Shown here piece after piece: positions 34,243 to 41,807 of a DNA stretch of 64,000 nucleotides. How positions within the stretch are numbered: the stretch's first letter is position 1; the number at the start of each line of letters is the position of its first letter. Source of the DNA: Fen-1058 sp964398185 (lineage in GTDB: Bacteria > Chloroflexota > Anaerolineae > Fen-1058); NCBI GenBank assembly GCA_964398185.1, contig CAYNML010000013.1:1-64000 (forward strand). Reading direction: 5' to 3'. Under the pieces are notes generated by a model. That model did no database searches and was not told where the DNA came from. It worked only from the letters and a program-made list of their open reading frames with translations. The translations under genes and the position numbers were made by a program.

Positions 34243-34625
34243 ATCTCCTGCTCGATACGCATACTTTCTTGTGGTTTATCGATGACAATCCCCGGTTAAG
34301 TCCTACAGCCCGTGCACTCATCGCAGATGCCGACAATCAGATCCAGCTAAGTGTTGCCAGCCTGTGGGAGATGGCGATCAAAATCAGCCTCGGCAAACTG
34401 CGCCTGGCACAGCCTTTCGAGGTCCTGCTACCACAGCAACTCGGCCTGAACCATATCGCTTTGCTCAATATCACCGTCGAGCACGCCGCCGCAGTTGCCA
34501 CTTTGCCCTTTCACCATTGTGACCCTTTCGATCGGCTGTTAATCGCGCAAGCCAAGGCGGAAGCCATCCCCATTGTGGGCAGTGACGCGGCGTTTGACGC
34601 CTATCCCGTTACGCGGCTGTGGTAG
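34239..34625 (+). CDS. PIN-domain toxin (VapC-like)
   Basis: A 128-residue single PIN domain. Acidic active-site residues are D6 (LLLDTHTFLWF), the Glu of LWEMA near residue 46, and aspartates in FDRLL and GSDAAF. It resembles the Sll0205-like PIN subgroup. Such toxins cleave RNA, often tRNA. Translationally coupled to the antitoxin by a 4-bp overlap. Confidence 0.88.
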   Translation: MNLLLDTHTFLWFIDDNPRLSPTARALIADADNQIQLSVASLWEMAIKISLGKLRLAQPFEVLLPQQLGLNHIALLNITVEHAAAVATLPFHHCDPFDRLLIAQAKAEAIPIVGSDAAFDAYPVTRLW

Positions 34626-34638
34626 AAATCCCGGCCGT

Positions 34639-34667
34639 TTGTGACGATCCCCAACTCGTGGTACAAT
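34639..34667 (+). promoter_or_regulatory. Promoter of rpsO
   Basis: TTGTGA (34639-34644), 17-bp spacer, TACAAT (34662-34667), leaving a leader of about 70 nt where S15 autoregulation could act. Confidence 0.6.
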
Positions 34668-34741
34668 CCCGTCGCAGTTTGAAATACACGGCGCGGTGCC
34701 ACAGCCGCTGCGTACGTGATAACTTTAAGGAGTCAAGCATC

Positions 34742-35008
34742 ATGCTGTCGAAGGACGAGAAAACCAACATCATCACCGAGTATCACACGCACGAGACCGA
34801 CACCGGTTCGCCGGAAGTGCAGATTGCGCTGTTGACCACCCGCATCAACCAGCTGACGGAACACCTCAACACGCACAAGCACGATCAGAGTTCACGCCAG
34901 GGCCTGCTGCGCCTGGTGGGGCAGCGCCGCCGCCAACTGGCCTACCTGGCCCGCACCGACCCCAAGCGCTACAAGGAATTACTGGGGCGCCTGGGCCTGC
35001 GCAAGTAG
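34742..35008 (+). CDS. rpsO: 30S ribosomal protein S15
   Basis: An 88-residue S15 of normal length with the conserved DTGSPEVQIALLT, INQLTEHLNTHKHD, QGLLRLVGQRRRQL and LAYLARTDPKRYKEL. It binds 16S rRNA in the small-subunit platform. AAGGAG at 34727-34732 supports ATG 34742. It precedes pnp in the classical order, separated by a terminator and repeats. Confidence 0.97.
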   Translation: MLSKDEKTNIITEYHTHETDTGSPEVQIALLTTRINQLTEHLNTHKHDQSSRQGLLRLVGQRRRQLAYLARTDPKRYKELLGRLGLRK

Positions 35009-35042
35009 TTTCAAGCTGGGCAGTATCGCATTCGAAACGAAG

Positions 35043-35081
35043 CGAGTAGATGCCGGAGTCTGTCATCTACTCGTTTGTTTT
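35043..35081 (+). terminator. Terminator between rpsO and pnp
   Basis: CGAGTAGATG (35043-35052) and CATCTACTCG (35064-35073) form a perfect 10-bp stem followed by TTTGTTTT. Confidence 0.88.
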
Positions 35082-35097
35082 GTAACTCACCTAGCGC

Positions 35098-35191
35098 CGT
35101 CATGCCCGCGTGCAGTTGTCGGGCATCCATGCCGCAGGGCGATAAATATGGCAGGCTGATGGATTCCCGCCGAAAGCACGCGGGAATGACG
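35098..35191. repeat. Dispersed palindromic repeat (CGTCATKCCCGCG family)
   Basis: CGTCATGCCCGCG (35098-35110) pairs with CGCGGGAATGACG (35179-35191) with one mismatch; inside is GGATTCCCGCCGAAAGC. Non-coding insertion in the 375-bp rpsO-pnp gap. Confidence 0.75.
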
Positions 35192-35243
35192 ACAACACAT
35201 CACTATCACGCGCGTGAGATGGAGAGCAGGAATTGGAGCGAGT

Positions 35244-35335
35244 AATTAACAATGATCAATGATCAATGATCAATGATCAATGGGCACGGCCCGTTTTTCA
35301 TTGTTCATTGTTCATTGTTAATTGTTCATTGTTCT
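35244..35335. repeat. Heptamer tandem repeats forming a long inverted repeat
   Basis: AATTAAC then four exact AATGATC units (35251-35278), a GGGCACGGCCCG-type loop stem, TTTTT, and complementary units of CATTGTT type (35299-35335). It stands directly before the pnp ribosome site and could form a large hairpin in the pnp leader. Confidence 0.85.
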
Positions 35336-35383
35336 CTCCAGTCCCTGACCTCCAGCGCGCCAAACCTATGGAGGTTTAATCTC

Positions 35384-37624
35384 ATGAAAGAAGCACAACG
35401 ATTTACGACGACCGTCGGTCGTGACACCATCACGATCGAGACCGGCAAGCTGGCCGGTCAAGCCAACGGTGCAGTGACGGTGCGCCTGGGCGACACCATC
35501 ATCCTGACCACGGCCACCATGGCCCGCACCCCGCGCGAAGGCATCGACTTTTTCCCGCTGAGCGTGGAATACGAAGAGCGCCTGTACGCCGCGGGCCGCA
35601 TTCCCGGCTCGTTCTTCCGGCGCGAAGGCCGCCCCGGCGAAGCCAGCATCCTGATCTGCCGCCTGACCGATCGGCCGCTGCGCCCGCTGTTCCCCGCCGA
35701 TTTCCGCAACGACGTGCAGGTGGTCATCACCTCGCTGTCATCCGACGGTGAGCATCAGATCGACATCCTCGCCATCAACGGCGCGTCGGCGGCGCTGACC
35801 ATCAGCGACATCCCGTTTTACGGACCGGTCGGCGCGGTGCGCGTGGGCTACATCAACGGCGAACTGGTGATCAATCCCACCGCGACCGAGATGGACAACA
35901 GCACCCTCGATCTGCGCATTGCCGGGACCAGGGACGCCATCCTCATGGTCGAGTGCGGCGCGAACGAGATTCCCGAAGCCCTGATGGTGGAAGCGCTGGA
36001 CTTCGGTCACAAGGCGCTGCAGCCGATGATCGATCTGCAAGAACAGATGCGTGCCGCGCTGGGCAAGCCCAAGAACGAGACGTATCCCAAGTTCATCGTG
36101 CCGGAAGAGAAGATCGCCGCCGTGCGCGAGCAAGTGGGCGTCCGTCTCACCGACATCTTCGAAAAGGGCGGCATGAAGGCTGATGTCTATGGTGCGCTCG
36201 ACAGGCTGCAAGACGAAGTGGTCGAGGCGTTGAAAGAAACGGTCGATGCCAAGACGATCGGCGCAGTCATCCATGATCTGGAAGCCGAAGTCGTGCGGTC
36301 GCGCATTCTCGATCGGGGTCTGCGCCCCGACGGCCGCAGCCTGACGCAAATCCGCCCGCTGGATGCCGAAGTCGATCTCAGCCCGCGCGCGCATGGATCG
36401 GGTTTGTTCACGCGCGGCGAGACGCAGGTGTTGAGCATCGCCACGCTGGGCACGCTGAAGGACAAGCAGGAGTTGGACGGCCTCGACGTCGACGACTACA
36501 AGCGCTATCTGCACCACTACAATTTCCCGCCGTACTCGACGGGTGAAGCCAAGCCCATGCGCGGCTCGTCGCGCCGCGAGATCGGTCACGGCGCCCTGGC
36601 CGAGCGCGCGTTGATCCCGGTGCTGCCCACCGAGCAGGAATTCCCTTACACCATTCGCGTCGTCAGCGAAGTCATGTCGTCCAACGGCTCCACCTCGATG
36701 GCGTCCGTGTGCGGCTCCACGCTCGCGCTGATGGATGCGGGCGTGCCGATCAAAGCGCCGGTGGCTGGCATCGCGATGGGCTTGATCAGCGATGGCAGCC
36801 GCTTCGCCATCCTCACCGACATCCAGGGCATGGAAGATCATCTGGGCGATATGGACTTCAAGGTCGCCGGAACGTCCGAGGGCATCACCGCGCTGCAGAT
36901 GGATATCAAGATCAAGGGTCTCTCCAAGGCGATCATGGAACAGGCTCTGGCGCAGGCCCATGAAGCGCGTATGACGATCCTGGACGTGATCAAGAGCGCC
37001 ATCGCCGAGCCGCGCCCCGAGTTGAAGGAACACGCGCCGCGCATCACCACGGTACACATCAACCCCGAGAAGATCGGCGCGCTCATCGGCCCCGGCGGCA
37101 AGAACGTGCGCGGCATTCAGGATGAGACCGGCGCCATCATCGACATTCACGAAGACGGCACGGTGTACATCGCCGCCACCAACGGCGCCAGCGCTGAAGC
37201 CGCGCGCGCGCGCGTCGAAGGTCTGACCGACAGCGTGGAGATCGGCAAGATCTACACCGGCAAGGTCGTGCGCATCACCGACTTCGGCGCGTTCGTCGAG
37301 ATCATGCCCGGCACCGACGGCATGGTGCACATCAGCCAGCTGGCCGATTATCGCGCCCCCACCGTCGAGTCGGTCGTAAAGCTCGGCGACGAAGTCATGG
37401 TCATGGTCACCGACGTCGACGCGGGCGGCAAGATTCGCCTGAGCCGGCGCGCAGTGCTGGAAGGCCTGACGGTCGAACAGGCGCGCGAAATGGACAAGCC
37501 CAAGTCGGGCGGCGGCGATCGAGGTCGCTCCGGCGGCGGTGATCGCCGTGGCGGCGGCGGTGGCGATCGGCGCGGCGGTGGTGATCGCCGCAGCAGCGGT
37601 GGCAATCGCGGCGGCAGTCGCTAA
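35384..37624 (+). CDS. pnp: Polyribonucleotide nucleotidyltransferase (PNPase)
   Basis: A 746-residue PNPase: two RNase PH domains (about 10-220 and 320-520) joined by the helical domain, then KH (around GPGGKN near residue 569) and S1 (about 619-690, GKVVRITDFGAFVEIMPG). A Gly/Arg/Asp-rich tail of some 40 residues (704-746) with DRRGGG repeats is extra. It degrades RNA 3' to 5' by phosphorolysis. GGAGG at 35370-35374 sets ATG 35384; the upstream frame is repeat DNA. Very long frames on the opposite strand are shadows. Confidence 0.97.
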   Translation: MKEAQRFTTTVGRDTITIETGKLAGQANGAVTVRLGDTIILTTATMARTPREGIDFFPLSVEYEERLYAAGRIPGSFFRREGRPGEASILICRLTDRPLRPLFPADFRNDVQVVITSLSSDGEHQIDILAINGASAALTISDIPFYGPVGAVRVGYINGELVINPTATEMDNSTLDLRIAGTRDAILMVECGANEIPEALMVEALDFGHKALQPMIDLQEQMRAALGKPKNETYPKFIVPEEKIAAVREQVGVRLTDIFEKGGMKADVYGALDRLQDEVVEALKETVDAKTIGAVIHDLEAEVVRSRILDRGLRPDGRSLTQIRPLDAEVDLSPRAHGSGLFTRGETQVLSIATLGTLKDKQELDGLDVDDYKRYLHHYNFPPYSTGEAKPMRGSSRREIGHGALAERALIPVLPTEQEFPYTIRVVSEVMSSNGSTSMASVCGSTLALMDAGVPIKAPVAGIAMGLISDGSRFAILTDIQGMEDHLGDMDFKVAGTSEGITALQMDIKIKGLSKAIMEQALAQAHEARMTILDVIKSAIAEPRPELKEHAPRITTVHINPEKIGALIGPGGKNVRGIQDETGAIIDIHEDGTVYIAATNGASAEAARARVEGLTDSVEIGKIYTGKVVRITDFGAFVEIMPGTDGMVHISQLADYRAPTVESVVKLGDEVMVMVTDVDAGGKIRLSRRAVLEGLTVEQAREMDKPKSGGGDRGRSGGGDRRGGGGGDRRGGGDRRSSGGNRGGSR

Positions 37625-37641
37625 AATCAAACAGTAACTTG

Positions 37642-37678
37642 AACCTCCCAGCCGGTGTAAGCCCGCTGGGAGGTTTTT
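37642..37678 (+). terminator. Rho-independent terminator after pnp
   Basis: AACCTCCCAGC (37642-37652) and GCTGGGAGGTT (37665-37675), perfect 11-bp stem, then TTT. Confidence 0.92.
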
Positions 37679-37699
37679 CGTTCATGGTAAACTTGGCGC

Positions 37700-38785
37700 A
37701 TGACGGCTTCTTCACCGCCGTGGTCCATGACCACCAAACGGCTCATCGCTATTCTGCTGCTCGCGCTCCTGGTCTTCGTGCTGTTCCGCTTTCCGACGAT
37801 GGTGCGCGCCCTGCTGCTGGGCGGTCTGCTCGCCTACCTGCTCAGCCCGGTGGCCGAGCGGTTGATCAGGCGCTTCAAGTGGAAGCGCTGGATCGGCGCA
37901 CTGTTCGTGCACGGCCTGGCGCTGGTCGTCCTGCTGCTGGCGACGGCGATCCTGATCCCGGCCAGCCTCAACGCCGCGCGCGATTTCAAGATCGATTTCA
38001 CGCAGATTCAAAGCACCGTTGAGGATTTGCTCGCCAACCCGATTGTGCTCGGCGGCCAGACGATCGATCTCTCAGCGGCCTTGCAGCGCCTCAATGAAAA
38101 CTTGAGCGGCCTGCTGCAGCCGCTGCTGGCCAGCGCCGTCGATGTGCTGGTCGATCTGGCGCAGGGTGTGATCACGCTGGCGTTGACCTTCGTGATTTCG
38201 TTCTATCTGCTGAAGGACGCGCCGCGCATCAATGCCGCGCTGGAAAACCTGATTCCGACAGAGTATCGCGGCGACTTCGTCCGACTCCGATCGCGCATCG
38301 CGCAGACCTGGCAGGCTTTCTTTCGCGGGCAGCTGGTGCTGTGTGTGGTGATGGGCGTGGTCGTCGGCGTGTCGATGCGCCTGCTGGGCGTGCGCAACTC
38401 GCTATTGATCGGCTTCCTGTTCGGCGTGCTGGAAGTGGTGCCCAACTTCGGCCCCATCATCGCCTCGATCCCCACGCTGGCGATTGCGTTCTTCACCGGC
38501 TCGACGTGGCTGCCGGTGGATAATCTCGTCTTCACGGCGATCGTGCTGGTGGTATTGGTCGCCTTGCAGCAAATCGAAAACATCGTGCTGGTGCCCCGCA
38601 TCATGGGCCATCACTTGAAGCTGCATCCGGTCGTGGTCTTGCTGGGCGCATTGGCCGGCGCCAGCTTTGCCGGCGTGCTGGGCATCCTGCTCGCCGCGCC
38701 GATGATCGCCACCGCGCGCATTCTCGGCCAGTACGTGTATGGCAAACTGTTTGATCTGGAACCTTTCCCGGCTGAAGCGCTATGA
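37700..38785 (+). CDS. AI-2E family transporter
   Basis: A 361-residue membrane protein of the AI-2E (TqsA/PerM) family with about seven helices, the cytoplasmic/exterior central domain (about 100-200) and the conserved LLIGFLFGVLEVVPNFGPII and IENIVLVPRIMG segments. Members export autoinducer-2 or exchange ions such as Na+/H+; the substrate here is unknown. An internal ATG at 37730 is an alternative start. It overlaps the next gene by 4 bp. Confidence 0.87.
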   Translation: MTASSPPWSMTTKRLIAILLLALLVFVLFRFPTMVRALLLGGLLAYLLSPVAERLIRRFKWKRWIGALFVHGLALVVLLLATAILIPASLNAARDFKIDFTQIQSTVEDLLANPIVLGGQTIDLSAALQRLNENLSGLLQPLLASAVDVLVDLAQGVITLALTFVISFYLLKDAPRINAALENLIPTEYRGDFVRLRSRIAQTWQAFFRGQLVLCVVMGVVVGVSMRLLGVRNSLLIGFLFGVLEVVPNFGPIIASIPTLAIAFFTGSTWLPVDNLVFTAIVLVVLVALQQIENIVLVPRIMGHHLKLHPVVVLLGALAGASFAGVLGILLAAPMIATARILGQYVYGKLFDLEPFPAEAL

Positions 38786-39690
38786 CTCCAAGCAATCTTT
38801 CTTTCCGACCGGTTCTACCCGCCGACAAAGATCGCGTCATCGCGTTCACGTTCAACACGTGGGGCGCTGACGAAGACGACTACATCAAGGATGTGTTCGA
38901 CGAGTGGGTGTCCGATCCGCGCGGCGAGTTTACGGCCGCCGTGATCGCTGATCAAGCCGTCGGCATTGCCAAGCTCACCGACATGGGCGATGCCGAGTGG
39001 TGGCTGGAGGGTCTGCGCATCGATCCGGCTTATCGGCGTCGGGGCATCGCCAGCGAGTTCAATCGCTATCATGTTGCATTGGCCCGGCGGTTAGGCGGCA
39101 AGATCATGCGTTACATGACGGGCGGTGGCAACGTCGGCAGTCAGACCATCGGCGCGCGAGCAGGCTTTCAGCACATCATCACATACGCCGCGCATCTGGC
39201 CGAAGCAGCGAGCGAATTTCCCCTTCCAATCTTGCTGACCCTAGACGACGTTCCCGCGCTCGCTCGTTGGATCGACTCGCCGTTGATGCATCATCTGCAC
39301 GGGGTCTATCGCAACGCGTGGATCGCCAAGACGCTGACCGAAGCCGAACTGCGCCGCGCCGTCGAAGCGAATCTGGTGTACGGCCTGAAGGATGCTAGCG
39401 GCCAGGTCGCGGCCTGGGCTTTGTTGCGCCCGATCGAATACGACGACGACAGCGAAGACAGCGAGCAGCATCGCCTGCGCGTCGATCACTTCGACGGCGA
39501 ACCGAGCGCCGTGACCGAACTCGCCCGGCGGATCCGCGCGCTGGCGGCTTTACGCCATCGATCCGAAATCAGCGCCGGCATCTGCGATTATGCGCCGTTG
39601 GTGCAGGCGGTCGTTGAAGCAGGTTATACCGTGAATCCAGATAAGTTCAGCCTGTGGGTGTTGGAATTGCGATTAACGAGTAACCAGTGA
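38782..39690 (+). CDS. GNAT-family N-acetyltransferase
   Basis: A 302-residue protein with an N-terminal GNAT domain (about 5-150). The acetyl-CoA site is visible as LRIDPAYRRRGIASEF, followed by GNVGSQTIGARAGF. The C-terminal half (about 155-300) looks like a second, degenerate GNAT fold. Substrate unknown. ATG overlaps the AI-2E stop (ATGA). Its last residues (TSNQ) are encoded by a 7-bp repeat tract (AACGAGT, AACCAGT, GACGAGT), so the natural C-terminus may have been replaced. Confidence 0.82.
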   Translation: MTPSNLSFRPVLPADKDRVIAFTFNTWGADEDDYIKDVFDEWVSDPRGEFTAAVIADQAVGIAKLTDMGDAEWWLEGLRIDPAYRRRGIASEFNRYHVALARRLGGKIMRYMTGGGNVGSQTIGARAGFQHIITYAAHLAEAASEFPLPILLTLDDVPALARWIDSPLMHHLHGVYRNAWIAKTLTEAELRRAVEANLVYGLKDASGQVAAWALLRPIEYDDDSEDSEQHRLRVDHFDGEPSAVTELARRIRALAALRHRSEISAGICDYAPLVQAVVEAGYTVNPDKFSLWVLELRLTSNQ

Positions 39691-39702
39691 CGAGTAAGAA
39701 AA

Positions 39703-39993
39703 ATGCCGGCCTCAACAACGCCTCAGCAAATCGACGCTGAACGCGAGCAGCGCGTGGCTTCGCGCGATCGCGTCGATTATTCATACGCCGTTTTCTGGAT
39801 GAAGCATGCTCGCTTGTGGGACGCGGCTAAACGCGAAACTGTGGCGCGGCATGTGGCGGATTTGCTCGCCTCCGCCGACTTCGACGCCAATTTCTATCAG
39901 CGCACCTACACACTGGCCGAGGTCGATGACGCGCATTCCGGCGCCAGTTTCCTCGCGCTGCAGAAAGTGTTGGAAGCATTACGTGATGCGTAA
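39703..39993 (+). CDS. Small hypothetical protein
   Basis: A 96-residue, Ala/Asp-rich, predicted soluble helical protein (SYAVFWMKHARLWDAAKRET, then FYQRTYTLAEVDDAHSG). It begins right after the repeat tract that ends the acetyltransferase gene and has no strong ribosome site. Codon use matches its neighbours. No family recognised. Confidence 0.5.
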   Translation: MPASTTPQQIDAEREQRVASRDRVDYSYAVFWMKHARLWDAAKRETVARHVADLLASADFDANFYQRTYTLAEVDDAHSGASFLALQKVLEALRDA

Positions 39994-40011
39994 ATCGTGA
40001 AACGCAAGAAT

Positions 40012-40053
40012 GCTGTTACGTTTTACGCTTTACGCTTTACGTTTTACGTTTCA
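40012..40053. repeat. TACGYTT heptamer tandem repeat
   Basis: Units TACGTTT, TACGCTT, TACGCTT, TACGTTT, TACGTTT follow one another with no spacing directly before the AAC(3)-like gene; together with GTGAAACGCAAGA at 39995 they can form a hairpin. Confidence 0.8.
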
Positions 40054-40062
40054 GAGATCGCC

Positions 40063-40872
40063 ATGACTGAACTCGACACCATTCAAAGCATTCCGACTCC
40101 CCGCACGCGCGATTCCCTCGCCGCCGATCTGCGCGCGCTCGGCTTGCAGGCCGGCCTGGTCGTGATCGTCCATTCGTCGCTGAGCTCGATCGGGTGGGTG
40201 AGCGGCGGTTCGGTGGCGGTGGTGCAGGCCCTGCTGGACGTGATCACGCCCGACGGCACGTTGATCATGCCCGCGCACTCCGGCGACTACTCCGATCCGT
40301 CGCACTGGCAGCATCCGCCCGTGCCCGCAGCGTGGTGGCCCATCATCCGCGAGACGATGCCCGCTTTCGATCCGCGCGTCACGCCCACGCGCGGCATGGG
40401 CCGCATCGCCGAAACGTTCCGCACGTGGCCGGGCGCGCTCCGCAGTGCGCACCCGCAGGACTCCTTCGCCGCATGGGGCCGCCATGCCGAATTCATCACG
40501 GCGAATCATGCGCTTGAAAACGGGCTGGGGGATCAGTCGCCTCTAGCGCGCATCTACGATCTCGACGGGCACGTGCTGCTGCTTGGCGTCCCGCACGCCA
40601 ACAACACCTCGTTCCACCTCGGCGAAACTCGCGCGCCCGGCGGCAAAATGATCGAGCAGGGCGCGCCGATCATGGAGCATGGTCAGCGCGTATGGAAGGC
40701 CTTCACGACGCTGGATGTGGACTCAGACTGTTTCGATGATCTGGGTACTGACTTCGAAAGATTGCATCCGGTGAAGATCGGATTGGTGGGGTCGGCGACG
40801 GCGCGCCTGTTTTCACAGCGAGCGGCGGTGGATTTTGCACAAGAGTGGATAACGGAGAGACGAGCAAGCTAA
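40063..40872 (+). CDS. AAC(3)-family N-acetyltransferase
   Basis: A 269-residue protein of the aminoglycoside 3-N-acetyltransferase/YokD fold. Signatures: VIVHSSLSSIGWVSGG near residue 36, GTLIMPAHSGDYSDP, TRGMGRIAETFRTWPGALRSAHPQDSFAAWG and LLLGVPHANNTSFHLGE. Enzymes of this fold acetylate an amine with acetyl-CoA; many chromosomal members are not resistance genes. ATG 40063 is chosen because the in-frame upstream codons are heptamer repeat. No ribosome site is clear. Confidence 0.85.
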   Translation: MTELDTIQSIPTPRTRDSLAADLRALGLQAGLVVIVHSSLSSIGWVSGGSVAVVQALLDVITPDGTLIMPAHSGDYSDPSHWQHPPVPAAWWPIIRETMPAFDPRVTPTRGMGRIAETFRTWPGALRSAHPQDSFAAWGRHAEFITANHALENGLGDQSPLARIYDLDGHVLLLGVPHANNTSFHLGETRAPGGKMIEQGAPIMEHGQRVWKAFTTLDVDSDCFDDLGTDFERLHPVKIGLVGSATARLFSQRAAVDFAQEWITERRAS

Positions 40873-40873
40873 C

Positions 40874-40942
40874 CAGAGAGTACACGGAGGACACAGAGAC
40901 CGCTGGAACAGCTCCGTGATCTCTGTGTCCTCCGTGGTTAGT
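40874..40942. repeat. Intergenic ACGGAGGACACAGAG inverted repeat
   Basis: ACACGGAGGACACAGAGACC near 40884 and its complement TCTCTGTGTCCTCCGTGGTT near 40919 make a long hairpin between convergent genes; it may terminate both. Confidence 0.75.
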
Positions 40943-40944
40943 CC

Positions 40945-41679
40945 TTACTGCGGTAACACGATCGTGCCGCTAGTGCTGCTGCCACCGTTCGGTAACGCCG
41001 GAGTCTGTGGCTTGCGCCGCACATTCCACAACAGCAGCGCGCCGCCCATCGCCACCAGCGTCACCGCGCCCAGCGAGCCGGTCAGCCGCGCCGTGTCGTA
41101 GAAGACGGGACCCATCAGCGCCGAGAAGAAGATCGACAGGCCGCAGAGCGCGAGGCCAAAGCCCAGCGTCACGCCGGAATGCTTGATCACGCCCACCAGC
41201 AGCAGCGCCAACCCCAGCGACAGCGGCGGCACGATCCACAAGACCTTCCACAAATACCACTGCCCGTACCACATGTTGAAGAGGAACAAGCCGCCATTGA
41301 CGCCGATGAAGATCGCGGGGACCAGCAGCCACGCTTCGCGCGCATAGATCGCCGCCAGCAGGAAGCCCAGCGCCACGCTCAACACCTCGATCGGCCACCA
41401 GCGCGCCCACAGGAACCACTGCCCGCTCGTCATCGAGATCAGCAGCAGGATGCCGCTGGCGATGACGGGCGCGGCGACGATGAACAGCAGACCCATCCAG
41501 CGCTGGCGGATGAAGATCGGCAGCAGGGCGATCAGTGCGCCGAACGCGATGATGACCGTGGGCCACCAGCGCCACGCCGCCGTCCACAGATCGATGCCGC
41601 TCAGCGTGATGAACAGCGCCAGCACACCCAGACCGATCAAGATCGATCCGGCGATAAGAGAAGAACCTGAACGTTGCAT
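40945..41679 (-). CDS. Polytopic membrane protein, function unknown
   Basis: A 244-residue protein with about eight membrane helices, tryptophan-rich loops (AAWRWWP; ARWWPIEV) and a short Ser/Thr/Gly tail. It resembles DUF5668/LiaF-type N-terminal repeats in hydrophobic pattern (LIAGSILIGLGVLAL), which is only a weak likeness. GGAGG lies 4 nt before the start. No function assigned. Confidence 0.65.
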   Translation of the reverse strand: MQRSGSSLIAGSILIGLGVLALFITLSGIDLWTAAWRWWPTVIIAFGALIALLPIFIRQRWMGLLFIVAAPVIASGILLLISMTSGQWFLWARWWPIEVLSVALGFLLAAIYAREAWLLVPAIFIGVNGGLFLFNMWYGQWYLWKVLWIVPPLSLGLALLLVGVIKHSGVTLGFGLALCGLSIFFSALMGPVFYDTARLTGSLGAVTLVAMGGALLLWNVRRKPQTPALPNGGSSTSGTIVLPQ

Positions 41680-41702
41680 GTTGCCTCCAAGTTTTCGACT
41701 AC

Positions 41703-41787
41703 CGTCATTGCGAGGAGCGTCGTTTGCGACGAAGCAATCTCGGACTTACCAAGAAGATTGCTTCGCCGCTGCGCGGCTCGCAATGAC
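41703..41787. repeat. Dispersed palindromic repeat (CGTCATTGCGA family), copy 2
   Basis: CGTCATTGCGAG (41703-41714) and CTCGCAATGAC (41777-41787) enclose CGAAGCAATCT (41730-41740) / AGATTGCTTCG (41755-41765). Same nested layout as 21405-21514, with a shorter centre. Confidence 0.88.
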
Positions 41788-41807
41788 AATGTATTACAGT
41801 GGTTCGG

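Noticed and set aside
35244..35335. Tandem repeats near pnp as a CRISPR array
   Set aside because: Units are 7 bp with no spacers and no cas genes nearby.
35738..37630. 630-codon minus-strand frame opposite pnp
   Set aside because: No recognisable domain and fully nested in a certain pnp gene; a shadow of third-position GC.
40063..40872. Acquired aminoglycoside resistance gene
   Set aside because: The protein has the AAC(3) fold, but base composition is native and no mobile gene lies next to it; more likely a housekeeping acetyltransferase.
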